From NCBI GenBank assembly GCA_024276675.1, contig JAJRWT010000049.1, positions 1 through 42,469 of the forward strand: a stretch of DNA of 42,469 bases, read 5' to 3'. The position numbers and the translations under genes are program-made. This document shows, piece by piece, positions 16,868 to 24,823 of the stretch (position 1 is the first letter of the stretch; each line of letters begins with the position of its first letter). Source of the stretch: Myxococcota bacterium. GTDB taxonomy: Bacteria > Myxococcota_A > UBA796 > JAFGLY01. The notes under the pieces are model-generated. The model was not told the DNA's origin, made no database searches, and saw nothing but the letters and a program-made list of their open reading frames with translations.

Positions 16868-18025
16868 GTGAGCAAAGAAGAACACATCTCAGCGCTTCAG
16901 TCCTCGTCCCGCAGCAAGGCGCCGTGGTCCCGCGGGCAGGGGCTCCGGGCCCTGCACGGCTTGAACCTGGACGCCGTGAACGACTTCGACGACATGCTTC
17001 GCCGGATGTCCCACACCTCGTTCCAGGGGCGCAACCTGGGCCGGGCCGCGGATGTCCTGGAGCTGATGTTCACGGAACCCCACAACATGGTGATCCTCAC
17101 CATCAGCGGGGCTCTCACGGTGGCCCAGCAGGGCCCAATCTTCGTCGAGCTGATATCCTCGGGCCTGGTGGACATCGTGGTAGGCACCGGCGCGCTGATG
17201 ACCCACGACGTAGTAGAAAATATGGGTTTTTCCCACTACGAAGCTCCCCGCCAATCCGACGCCGAGTCCTACCAGGAAGGCATATGCAGGGTCTTCGACT
17301 CGGTGGAGCTGGAGACTTCGCTGGACTCCTTCGAAAAACTGGTGGCCAGCAACTACGAGCGCCTCCTGCCCGCCGTATCCGACGGCAGGCCCAGGGGTTC
17401 CGCCGACTTCTGCCGCAGGCTGGGGCAGGTCCTGCTGGAGACCCATCCCCAGCATCGCAGCATACTCTCGGCCGCGGCCGAGGTGGGCGTGCCCATCTAC
17501 ATACCGGCCTTCACCGACAGCGAGATGGCCTTGAACCTGCTCCACGGCAGGGTCGTGCGTGCCGGCCACCGCCAGGATCCCTTCCGTGGCGTGGAGCCGG
17601 TGCCCTACAACGGCTTCGTGGACCTCCTGGATTTCACCCGCAGGATCGAATCCCACCGTGCCGGAAACCTGTGCATATTCACCCTGGGCGGAGGAGTCCC
17701 CCGCAACTGGGCCCAGCAGGTTGCCCCCACCCTGGACATCATGCAATTGGACGGCTACCGCGTACACGCTCCGCGATTTTCTCGCGGCGTCCGGATATGC
17801 CCGGATCCGCCCAGTTGGGGGCACCTTTCGGGTTGCACCTACGAAGAGGGTATCTCCTGGGCCAAGTTCCTTCCCAGGTCCGAAGGCGGACTATACGCCG
17901 AGGTCATGTCCGACGCCACCCTGGTACTCCCCCTGCTCGTGAAAGGCGTACTGCAACGCCTGGCCAAGAAGGGCTGGGTTCCCGCCCACAGGCAGCACCC
18001 GACAGTCGACACCGCCAGGCGGTGA
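16868..18025 (+). CDS. Deoxyhypusine synthase-like protein
   Basis: 385-residue cytoplasmic NAD-dependent family member. The chain shows the family fold segments TISGALTVAQQGP, VGTGALMTHDVVENMG, the spermidine/NAD-site region GGGVPRNWAQQ, and GHLSGCTYEEGISWAKF. K333 occupies the position of the catalytic Lys of human DHS (K329). Bacteria lack eIF5A, so homologues usually make homospermidine or have unknown polyamine roles. The start is GTG, with AAAGG about 10 bases upstream. It follows the phosphoesterase gene by 140 bases. Family membership is secure; the reaction is inferred. Confidence 0.88.
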   Translation: MSKEEHISALQSSSRSKAPWSRGQGLRALHGLNLDAVNDFDDMLRRMSHTSFQGRNLGRAADVLELMFTEPHNMVILTISGALTVAQQGPIFVELISSGLVDIVVGTGALMTHDVVENMGFSHYEAPRQSDAESYQEGICRVFDSVELETSLDSFEKLVASNYERLLPAVSDGRPRGSADFCRRLGQVLLETHPQHRSILSAAAEVGVPIYIPAFTDSEMALNLLHGRVVRAGHRQDPFRGVEPVPYNGFVDLLDFTRRIESHRAGNLCIFTLGGGVPRNWAQQVAPTLDIMQLDGYRVHAPRFSRGVRICPDPPSWGHLSGCTYEEGISWAKFLPRSEGGLYAEVMSDATLVLPLLVKGVLQRLAKKGWVPAHRQHPTVDTARR

Positions 18026-18167
18026 CCGCCACTTTTTTCAAAAAAAACCATCGGCATCTGTTTCTCCAGACTACACTTGTTCCGTCGGATGGTACAACAG
18101 GCTATCCAACAGGATGCGCCTCTGTCTCCAATCCGTCGGGAAACCCGAAAACCAAGGAGATAGCACA

Positions 18168-18377
18168 ATGCGTCGTCTCATCGTACTGGCAGCCTTCCTC
18201 GCCTCCTCTGCAGCCTATGCCGGCCCAATGACCAGCGTGATCGGCCCCACCGCCATCGCAAACGTCCAGGGCGTCCGTGTCATCAAGACCTCGACCCACA
18301 AGTTCCGCTTCTCCCCGATCCTGATCCGCTCGGCTCGCTTGTCACAGGATCGCGACCAGGGCGATATCACCTTCTGA
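18168..18377 (+). CDS. Small secreted protein, unknown function
   Basis: 69-residue protein with a clear signal peptide (residues 1-19, MRRLIVLAAFLASSAAYAG) and a mature part of about 50 residues rich in Ser, Arg, Ile and Thr without Cys. AAGGAG lies 10 bases before the ATG, so it is likely translated. It sits 142 bases after the deoxyhypusine synthase-like gene, probably with its own promoter. I recognise no family. Confidence 0.65.
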   Translation: MRRLIVLAAFLASSAAYAGPMTSVIGPTAIANVQGVRVIKTSTHKFRFSPILIRSARLSQDRDQGDITF

Positions 18378-18410
18378 ACCTCCCCGGGGCCTTCCCAACG
18401 CTCCCATCTG

Positions 18411-18424
18411 CCGGCATGAGCCGG
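18411..18424. terminator. Hairpin in convergent gap
   Basis: CCGGC-ATGA-GCCGG forms a 5-bp stem with a 4-base loop, flanked by TTCCC (18392-18396) and GGGAA (18426-18430), which can extend the structure. It lies between the genes ending at 18377 and 18497, next to the 29-bp dispersed element. The lack of a T-tract makes intrinsic termination uncertain. Confidence 0.35.
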
Positions 18425-18425
18425 G

Positions 18426-18454
18426 GGGAAAGCTCGTGCCTGCTGCGCAACGCC
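18426..18454 (+). repeat. 29-bp dispersed repeat, copy 2
   Basis: It matches 3141-3169 at 27 of 29 positions, and again lies in a gap between convergent genes. The similarity continues leftward over GAGCC and a G-rich stretch with a few mismatches. Confidence 0.6.
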
Positions 18455-18496
18455 GGTGGCCGCCCCGGGCGACAGCCTGGTGAACGACTTGCTGGT

Positions 18497-19006
18497 TCAG
18501 CCCAACGACCAGCTCCCCAGGTCGTTGGCCATGGCGTCTACCATTTCACCGGGCGAAGCCATGGACAACAACCTGGTGTTCATGGTGCGGAGCTGCTTGT
18601 TCATGGCCAGCAGAGCGGTTTCTCGAAGCCGCAGTGCCAGGCGCATGGCCGAGCCCGCATGGATCTGGGGGTGGAACAGGCGGAGGGGGATGAGGAGGCA
18701 CTCGCTTGGTTCCATGGCGGCGGCGGTAGTGAGCCGGGTGGACATCTCGAAGGCCGAGACGTGGCCGAACATGGCGATAGGCCTGATGTAGGCGACCATT
18801 TCCTGCCCACCGTCGGGGCGTTCCTTGGAAAGCCGCACCCGACCGGAGAGCAGCAGGAACATGTGGTTGGGCTTCCTGCCCTCCCGGGCGATGGCGTGTC
18901 CAGGTTGGTAGAGGCGCCGGTGTACGGATTCGAACAGGAGCTGCTCATCTGGAGCAGGAAGCTCCCCAAAGAAGGCCAACAGAGTCTGCTTTGCCGTGTC
19001 GTTCAT
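18497..19006 (-). CDS. Stand-alone cyclic nucleotide-binding-fold protein (degenerate ligand motif)
   Basis: 169-residue protein with a Crp-type beta-roll (about residues 20-135) followed by helices, but no winged-helix DNA-binding domain. The phosphate-binding cassette reads FGHVSAFEMSTRLTTAA: the Arg is present but the Glu that binds the ribose in cAMP or cGMP receptors is His. It may bind a different ligand or none. The ATG is 2 bases after the stop of the upstream partner, so the two are translationally coupled. An in-frame TTG at 19042 would overlap the partner and is less likely. Confidence 0.75.
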   Translation of the reverse strand: MNDTAKQTLLAFFGELPAPDEQLLFESVHRRLYQPGHAIAREGRKPNHMFLLLSGRVRLSKERPDGGQEMVAYIRPIAMFGHVSAFEMSTRLTTAAAMEPSECLLIPLRLFHPQIHAGSAMRLALRLRETALLAMNKQLRTMNTRLLSMASPGEMVDAMANDLGSWSLG

Positions 19007-19008
19007 GG

Positions 19009-19551
19009 TCAGGGCCTGTTGAAATTCAGGAACTGCCACCAATGGCGAGCGCGTTCCCCGGGATCTTTCGGGAGTTGCAGAAGCAGCGCGGGATTGTTTC
19101 TAGCCTGGGCGATGCGATTTGTCGTGGCGCGTATGCGGCGTGCCAGGCCGGTGGCGGTCACATCCAGGAGCCACAGGGCCAGGGGATCCCCCCTTCGAGC
19201 CAGGCGGGCGTAGCGATCCTTGGAGATTGCCAGAGCATGGACCCGACTTGTGGCGACGGCCGTGGCAAGGCGAGGGGCGTCGTCCAGAAGGCCCATCTCG
19301 CCCAGGATTTCGTGTTCTCCCACCCGGCCCAGGGGGACGGTGTCGCCCGGTTGGATTTGGACGTTCACCTGGATGGTGCCGCTCAGCACCAGGAAAAGCT
19401 CCATGGCCGGGTCGCCCTGGGAGAAGATACATTGACCTTCTTCGAATTCCAGGTGGGACGAAAACTCCATGAGGCGTTCCTGGTGGGTGGAGTCGAGCGC
19501 GTCGATTCCGGGAAACCGCCTGAGCAGGTCTCTGTGGGTGGGTTTTCGCAT
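19009..19551 (-). CDS. Stand-alone cyclic nucleotide-binding protein
   Basis: 180-residue protein with a complete cNMP beta-roll (about residues 15-125). Its cassette reads GEMGLLDDAPRLATAVA and keeps both Glu and Arg, so it should bind a cyclic nucleotide. The remaining helical tail is too short for a DNA-binding domain. The ATG at 19551 (AGGCG upstream) was preferred over a TTG at 19602. It is first in a two-gene unit with the degenerate paralogue. The role is probably regulation through protein contacts rather than promoter binding. Confidence 0.8.
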   Translation of the reverse strand: MRKPTHRDLLRRFPGIDALDSTHQERLMEFSSHLEFEEGQCIFSQGDPAMELFLVLSGTIQVNVQIQPGDTVPLGRVGEHEILGEMGLLDDAPRLATAVATSRVHALAISKDRYARLARRGDPLALWLLDVTATGLARRIRATTNRIAQARNNPALLLQLPKDPGERARHWWQFLNFNRP

Positions 19552-19647
19552 CGCCTGGATACTCGCTACCGTAACGTGGCTGGGCTCGGGGAACCTTTGC
19601 AAATAGAGATTCTGTCGTCGTCGGGTGGGAAGGGTTGGTTTCCGGGC

Positions 19648-19675
19648 TTGACAGAAACACCTCCTGCTCTATTCT
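19648..19675 (+). promoter_or_regulatory. Sigma-70-type promoter
   Basis: A perfect -35 TTGACA (19648-19653) is followed after 16 bases by TATTCT (19670-19675). Transcription would begin near 19682, leaving a leader of about 88 bases before the lipoprotein ATG at 19770. It should drive the lipoprotein and the dehydrogenase gene behind it. Confidence 0.6.
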
Positions 19676-19769
19676 ATGAAGATGTAACCAACCAGACACC
19701 CTTTGGAACATCCTTTGTGATTTCGCCCACATCACCTTGCCATGGTTTCAGGGGCTGGACAACCCGCCG

Positions 19770-20813
19770 ATGAACAGCGTGCCTGCTCTTCTTCTGCTCT
19801 CTCTCCCGCTGTTTTCGGCTTGCGCCACGGATCCGGCCTTGGACACGGGCGATTCCTGGGCTCCCGCCGCCGATGTCCGTGAGCTGCTGGAGCGCGTACT
19901 GGACGGCGTGGTGAAAGAACAGGACCGCCCCCATCTCGAAGACCTAGTGGAAGATCTACGAAGCCAGGACGGCCCCTGGTGGCACAGTATCTACCGGGCG
20001 GAATCCGACGACGGCCTGACCTGGGAAGACCTGGGCGGACCAGTCTGGGAGCAGGGTTCCGTGGCCGAGGTGTTCACCGACTCCGATGGCACACTCTACA
20101 TGCTCCTGGTGGATGGGGATCTGGACCGCTTCGTGGAACGTGCCATGGCCAACGATTCCGTCTTCCAGGACAGGGGCTTGGTGGGAATCGGTGGCTTGAC
20201 CATGCTGGAGTCCCGGGATGGGGGCCAGAGCTTCACCGAGACCAACGACCTGCTCATCACCGGAAACCCCGGAGGATACCTGGTGGACCCGGACGTGGTG
20301 GCCCTGCCTGGAGGCGGATACCAGCTCCTGTATTTCGGGGTCTCCCTGCCGGACATGCCCGACGACGCAGTGGATCCCTTCATGGCCTCGGTACACCGGG
20401 CATACCTTGCCCGTTCACAGGATGACCTTGCCACCTGGGAACACTGGTCCGTGGCGCTGGACGACGCCAGCTTTGTGGATCCCTGCCACATGCTCCAGGA
20501 AGATGGCACATGGAGGATGTTCTGGTCGGGCATCCACCAGGCCATCTCCAGCGATGGCATCGTCTACGAAAGGCAGCAGGAAGACCTTCCCATCGACGGG
20601 GGGGCTCCGGACCTGGTCCAGACCGGCGAGGATCTCCGGATGTACTTCAGCGGATGGAGCGGCGGCGTGTTTCTGGCGCAGTTCGAAGGCGACGACGACT
20701 GGAGCATCTCCCAGCAGCCCGTGGTACAGGAAGGCGGCTTTCCCAGCGTCGTCCAGATGCCCGATGGCTCCTGGCAGATGTTCTACCAGTTGTCATCCTG
20801 GACCAACCAATAG
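19770..20813 (+). CDS. Beta-propeller-like lipoprotein
   Basis: 347-residue probable lipoprotein: signal MNSVPALLLLSLPLFSAC with the lipobox Cys at residue 18. The mature part has repeated short Trp/Asp/Gly-rich beta segments (SDDGLTW, SRDGGQSF, DGTWRMFWSG, EDLRMYFSGW, DGSWQMFYQ), the pattern of five-bladed propellers related to glycoside hydrolase families 43 and 62. I cannot identify a full catalytic triad, so enzyme activity is not claimed. The gene is 16 bases upstream of the dehydrogenase gene, and the two are probably cotranscribed. Confidence 0.75.
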   Translation: MNSVPALLLLSLPLFSACATDPALDTGDSWAPAADVRELLERVLDGVVKEQDRPHLEDLVEDLRSQDGPWWHSIYRAESDDGLTWEDLGGPVWEQGSVAEVFTDSDGTLYMLLVDGDLDRFVERAMANDSVFQDRGLVGIGGLTMLESRDGGQSFTETNDLLITGNPGGYLVDPDVVALPGGGYQLLYFGVSLPDMPDDAVDPFMASVHRAYLARSQDDLATWEHWSVALDDASFVDPCHMLQEDGTWRMFWSGIHQAISSDGIVYERQQEDLPIDGGAPDLVQTGEDLRMYFSGWSGGVFLAQFEGDDDWSISQQPVVQEGGFPSVVQMPDGSWQMFYQLSSWTNQ

Positions 20814-20829
20814 CCCACGGAGTGAACGA

Positions 20830-21657
20830 ATGAGCAAACTACGCGGCAGCATTGCACTGGTGACCGGGGGGGCCAGCGGCATCGGGCGCCTGATGGCCAA
20901 GAAAATGTCCGCCCGGGGGGCCACCGTGGTCATCTGGGACATCGACCAGTCCAGGCTGGAGAGCACGCTGGCAGAGCTGCGAAGCACCGAAGGCGTCCGC
21001 ACCGAGGGATTCGTGTGCGACGTGTCCGACAGGGAGCAGATCTACGACTGTGCCAACCGGGTAAGGGAACAGGTCGGCAACGTGGACATCCTGGTGAACA
21101 ACGCGGGCGTGGTCAGTGGAAAATTCTTCCTGGACATGCCGGACGAAAAGATCGAAAACACCTTCAAGGTGAACTCGCTCTCGTTGTTCTGGACCGCCAG
21201 GGCGTTTCTGCCATCCATGATCGAGCGCAACAGCGGCCACGTGGTCACGGTGGCCTCGGCGGCAGGCCTCATCGGCGTGAGCGGGCTCGGGGACTATGCT
21301 TCCAGCAAGTTCGCAGCCGTGGGCTTCGACGAGTCCCTGCGGGTCGAGCTGAAGAAACGAGCACCGGGCGTATACACCACCGTGGTCTGCCCCTTCTTCA
21401 TCGACACCGGCATGTTCGACGGGGTCAAGACCCGCTTTCCGCTCATCCTGCCCATCCTGAAAGAAGACAAGGTGGCCGAAGCCATCGTCCAGGCCATCAG
21501 GCGAAACCGCCCAAGACTGTTCATGCCCCCCATCGTGTACACGGTGCCCATGCTGCGCGCCCTGCCTCCCTGGGCCTTCGACAGCATCTCCAACGCACTG
21601 GGAATCAACATTTCCATGCAGGAATTCAAGGGGCGGGGATCGACCCAGGAGCCATGA
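20830..21657 (+). CDS. Short-chain dehydrogenase/reductase (SDR)
   Basis: 275-residue cytoplasmic NAD(P)-dependent oxidoreductase of the classical SDR type. The cofactor loop is TGGASGIG (residues 12-19), then NNAG, the catalytic Ser in VASAAG, and YASSK with Y156 and K160. D41 after the second strand (IWDID) suggests NAD(H) preference. The C-terminal region with MPPIVYTVPMLRALPP resembles the membrane-associated retinol dehydrogenase-like branch. The substrate is unknown. ACGGAG lies before the ATG. The 3' end faces the Omp85-like gene 45 bases away. Confidence 0.9.
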   Translation: MSKLRGSIALVTGGASGIGRLMAKKMSARGATVVIWDIDQSRLESTLAELRSTEGVRTEGFVCDVSDREQIYDCANRVREQVGNVDILVNNAGVVSGKFFLDMPDEKIENTFKVNSLSLFWTARAFLPSMIERNSGHVVTVASAAGLIGVSGLGDYASSKFAAVGFDESLRVELKKRAPGVYTTVVCPFFIDTGMFDGVKTRFPLILPILKEDKVAEAIVQAIRRNRPRLFMPPIVYTVPMLRALPPWAFDSISNALGINISMQEFKGRGSTQEP

Positions 21658-21691
21658 GCCGTCGGTAGAAGAGCTGCCCCAGGCTCCCAGC

Positions 21692-21701
21692 CCCCGCGGG
21701 G
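21692..21701. terminator. Palindrome between convergent genes
   Basis: CCCCGCGGGG is a 10-bp palindrome in the 45-base gap between the dehydrogenase and Omp85-like genes. It could contribute to bidirectional transcript ends, but no T-tract follows in either direction. Confidence 0.25.
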
Positions 21702-21702
21702 T

Positions 21703-22917
21703 CTAATATGGATGGTCGAAGACCATGTATATGCCCATGGTCAAGCCGCGCTCCACGTCTTCCGGACTGACGGAGTCGGGGCTCATGTCCAGGGGAATGT
21801 ACTCTTCCAGCCCGAAGCCCATATCCAGCCGCACCAGGAAGGTCTCGTTCCAGGCGAAGCGCGCACCCAGGCCCGCGGAGTAGTGCAGGTGGGTGAGCGC
21901 GTCGGGTTCGTCCTTGTCCAATGCCCATATCCTGGCGGCGTTGGCAAAGGGGACCGCCATGATGTCCAGCGTGTTGGCTCCGATGTGGGCTGCCACGAAG
22001 GTCCACCGGAGTTCTGGTTCGGTCAACAGCACCAGGTCTCCCCGGTATCGACCGGCGTTCAGTCCCTGCAGGGTCAGCGAACCGCCGATCTGCACGAACT
22101 GGCTGCCGCCCAGCACCCAGTCCTCGAAGAAGGGCACGTCGCCAAGGCGATAGTCGGCAATAAAACGATTTGCCAGCACCAGCCTGTCCTCGGCCGCCAG
22201 AGAGATGAAGCGCCGGTCGGTGAGGTTGAAGCCCAACAGAGACCAGGCCGATCCCAGGACAGCGTGGGCTCCCCGCACCGACAGTTCCGAAAACACGCCC
22301 GATGAAGGGCTGGGCTCCTTGTCTCGCGTGTCCAACAGCACTCCCACGGAGAGCTGGCTGAAGAAGCCCCCCTCGACGCCGGTGGGCTGTTCCTGCTCCA
22401 ACAGGCTGCCGGGCTGGAGATCCAGCCAGATGTAGCGCCCCCGGTAATTGAACAGAAGCTCCCAGGGGCCCCGCACGGGAATGCGCAGGTTGGTGTAGGC
22501 CTTGACGCTATCCAGGGCGTATTCGTAGTAGTCTTCGCTGCCCAGTTGGGCCAGGACCTGGTCTTGGAGTCGGGGCAGAAAGTTGCCCCTGCCAAAGTAC
22601 CAGGCGTGGTTCCATGCCTCCCACCCCACCTTCAGATCCCAACGCAGCTCGGTACCCAGCAGGCCCGGGAAGTCCAGGTTGATGTAGTGATCCCGGTAGA
22701 GCTTGGTCGTCTGGTAGATCAACACGGCTATCTTTGCCTTGTAGGGGTCGTCTCCCGATCCCATGGGACCGTAGTTGAACAGGGTACCGTAGGCCCCGTA
22801 GCCGACGCCGTCGTCGCTGCTGTAGTTGGGCGTGGGAAGAGCAGCCCAGTCCCACCCGGTCTGGGGCTCTTCGGCGACAGCCAGGCCAGAGATGAGAATT
22901 GCGCAGGTAAAGAGCAT
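21703..22917 (-). CDS. Omp85/D15-like outer-membrane barrel protein
   Basis: 404-residue exported protein. Residues 1-15 are a signal peptide ending GLAVA. The mature sequence is made of long alternating beta strands rich in Gly, Tyr, Trp and Asp, with the surface-antigen-like segments LLDTRDKEPSPSSGVF, FIADYRLGDVPFFE and GGSLTLQGLNAGRYRGD. In the last, LRG becomes LQG. There is no room for POTRA domains, so it is a barrel-only member rather than BamA. The ATG at 22917 (AGAGG upstream) starts the signal peptide; a longer in-frame start at 23025 does not. A role in lipid or protein insertion is uncertain. Confidence 0.78.
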   Translation of the reverse strand: MLFTCAILISGLAVAEEPQTGWDWAALPTPNYSSDDGVGYGAYGTLFNYGPMGSGDDPYKAKIAVLIYQTTKLYRDHYINLDFPGLLGTELRWDLKVGWEAWNHAWYFGRGNFLPRLQDQVLAQLGSEDYYEYALDSVKAYTNLRIPVRGPWELLFNYRGRYIWLDLQPGSLLEQEQPTGVEGGFFSQLSVGVLLDTRDKEPSPSSGVFSELSVRGAHAVLGSAWSLLGFNLTDRRFISLAAEDRLVLANRFIADYRLGDVPFFEDWVLGGSQFVQIGGSLTLQGLNAGRYRGDLVLLTEPELRWTFVAAHIGANTLDIMAVPFANAARIWALDKDEPDALTHLHYSAGLGARFAWNETFLVRLDMGFGLEEYIPLDMSPDSVSPEDVERGLTMGIYMVFDHPY

Positions 22918-23071
22918 TGGAACCTCTGTGCAGAGTTGAACCCTCGGTCTCATGGCGCGTAACGAGCGATTGTAATCCAAAACCGGGCCCGGCGGGTACT
23001 CCTGGGGATGGCCGCCCCAATACAACCGGCTCCGGAATCACTGGGACGGGAGGCCAACCCACCATGCCGCC

Positions 23072-24823
23072 TCATGGACTGTCGCGGGCCTCCACACGCC
23101 AGATCTCCACCTTGACTCCGACCTGGAGCAGCCGATGGATCCAGGCCGCCTGTCGATCCCGGAGCGTATCTCCCGGGCCCTTTACCTCCACGAGCAACAG
23201 CTCCCGGGACAGCCCGCCGGGCACGACTCCGGGAATCTCCACGCCCGCGCCCGGCAGCACCACCAGGTCCGGCATGCCGCTGCGCGCCTGGCGGCCTGCT
23301 CGCGCCATGTACTCCATGATGGAAGCCAACGCCCGCCCCCCCAGGGCCCGGGCCAGCAGGGCCAACTCCTGCCCCGTTGCCAGGTTCCAGCGGGCCCCCT
23401 GGATCTGCTCCCCCAAGTGGCGGGAGTAGCGACGTTCCACCAGGCGGGGGCCGGCTCCCCCGCGGATTTCCCGCAAACGTTCCAGGATGGGCTGACGGCG
23501 ATTCTCCCAGAAGGCGTGGGTGCCCATGTCCAGGGGAGCGGCGAGGTTGCTCACGGGCAGCGCTCCCGGCACGGGCATCCACAGAAGATCGTAGAAAAGG
23601 AGCGCAAAGAGCGTAGTCCAGGGCGCCCCCTCTCCGTACAACACCCGGCGGCCCCCGGCCTCCAGCAGTTCCACGACCGCCTGCTCCACCGGCAAGGCAC
23701 CCCTGGAACCCGTGTAGAGGGGACGTGGCCCCGAAGAGGCCGCGGCTGTCAGGCGCAGGCGGCGTTCACCTGCCTGCAACAGCAGCGGGCAATGTTCCCA
23801 TGTGCTTCCCAGGCCAGCCGCCAGGCGACGGGCCGTGCGGTCCAGGGCCAGCCTCTCTGCCAGGTGGAGCCCCTGGCGACGCTCCCCCATGAGCGACAAC
23901 GCCTCCCTGGTCCGGCCTGCCCGGGACAAGGCAAGGGCCGCCCGACGAACCAGGCCCTCCGGCACGCCGGCACCGCCTTCTCCCGGCGAGGCGCCACCCA
24001 GCAGCTCAAGGTAGATGTCGGCGGCTTGCCGGTGCTGGCCCTTACGCTCCAGCTCCCTGGCGGCCCGGTACATGAGCCGGCCTGCCACGTTGCGAGGCGA
24101 AAGGCGCCGACGAAGCACCGAGGGAGCCGGATACTCCAACCAGCGCCGGCGCGCCCAGCCCAGGTGCTCCAGGGCCGGCTCCTGCTCCAGGCGCTGCAGG
24201 GCCTCCAGGAAGGCCAGCATCTCCCTGCGATGGGCGAAGGCCGGAGGCGCCGGTGTGATATCGTAGCGGGGAGCCTTTCTCACACCCATGATGTCCAGGA
24301 CCATGACCCGGTGATCCCTGTGGGGATCCTGGAAGCAGAGCAGATCTGCCATGCGCACCAGATCCCTGTGCAGGGTGCGCATGGCCGGTACCTCCGGTTG
24401 AAGGAGTTGCTGGGAAAGTCTGCCCACCAGCTCCACTCGCCGGCCCTTGTGGGGCAAACCCAGTCCTTTGCAGGCGGCGCGCAGCTCCGGTACCCGCATG
24501 ATCTCCAGGTGCCGGGGCCACTCCACCTGGGCGTCCAGGAATCCCCGTTCCTCGAGCAGATCCAGCCAGCCCCTGTCTCGCCTGGGCAAGAGATCCGGTC
24601 GGAAGACATCGTTCACCCGCCTGAAGAGCCTGGCCTGGAGGCTGGCCGCCTGTACGGGAAGCTCCAGAAAGGCCAGTAGCAGGTCACGTTCCGACTCATC
24701 CAGCAGGTGGGCGCCGTTAACAAGGGCAGCCTGCACTACGCGGCGGGTGACCGCAGCCGTGCCGGCCGGATCCACGCCGGCCCACTCCTTTTCGCGGGCC
24801 TGCGATATCGCGCTACCGTGCAT
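23072..24823 (-). CDS. fan1: FAN1-like structure-specific nuclease (VRR-NUC)
   Basis: 583-residue probable DNA repair nuclease. The C-terminal VRR-NUC core carries the PD-(D/E)XK residues: GMPDLVVL gives D519, and LLVEVKGPGDTLRDRQ gives E546 and K548, with the Gln of the QxxW helix. Residues about 105-140 (VPELRAACKGLGLPHKGRRVELVGRL) look like a SAP DNA-binding motif and the middle is TPR-like, the same order and length as bacterial FAN1. Known members cleave 5' flaps and unhook interstrand crosslinks. GGGGAAG precedes the ATG. The gene stands alone, with a 154-base gap before the Omp85-like gene. Confidence 0.88.
   Translation of the reverse strand: MHGSAISQAREKEWAGVDPAGTAAVTRRVVQAALVNGAHLLDESERDLLLAFLELPVQAASLQARLFRRVNDVFRPDLLPRRDRGWLDLLEERGFLDAQVEWPRHLEIMRVPELRAACKGLGLPHKGRRVELVGRLSQQLLQPEVPAMRTLHRDLVRMADLLCFQDPHRDHRVMVLDIMGVRKAPRYDITPAPPAFAHRREMLAFLEALQRLEQEPALEHLGWARRRWLEYPAPSVLRRRLSPRNVAGRLMYRAARELERKGQHRQAADIYLELLGGASPGEGGAGVPEGLVRRAALALSRAGRTREALSLMGERRQGLHLAERLALDRTARRLAAGLGSTWEHCPLLLQAGERRLRLTAAASSGPRPLYTGSRGALPVEQAVVELLEAGGRRVLYGEGAPWTTLFALLFYDLLWMPVPGALPVSNLAAPLDMGTHAFWENRRQPILERLREIRGGAGPRLVERRYSRHLGEQIQGARWNLATGQELALLARALGGRALASIMEYMARAGRQARSGMPDLVVLPGAGVEIPGVVPGGLSRELLLVEVKGPGDTLRDRQAAWIHRLLQVGVKVEIWRVEARDSP

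Noticed and set aside
16435..18231. 598-codon open frame on the plus strand
   Set aside because: It runs out of frame across the phosphoesterase end, the deoxyhypusine synthase-like gene and the small secreted gene, all of which have family motifs and ribosome-binding sites.
23135..24679. 514-codon open frame on the plus strand
   Set aside because: It is antisense to the FAN1-like gene, rich in Gln/Gly/Arg, with no domain.
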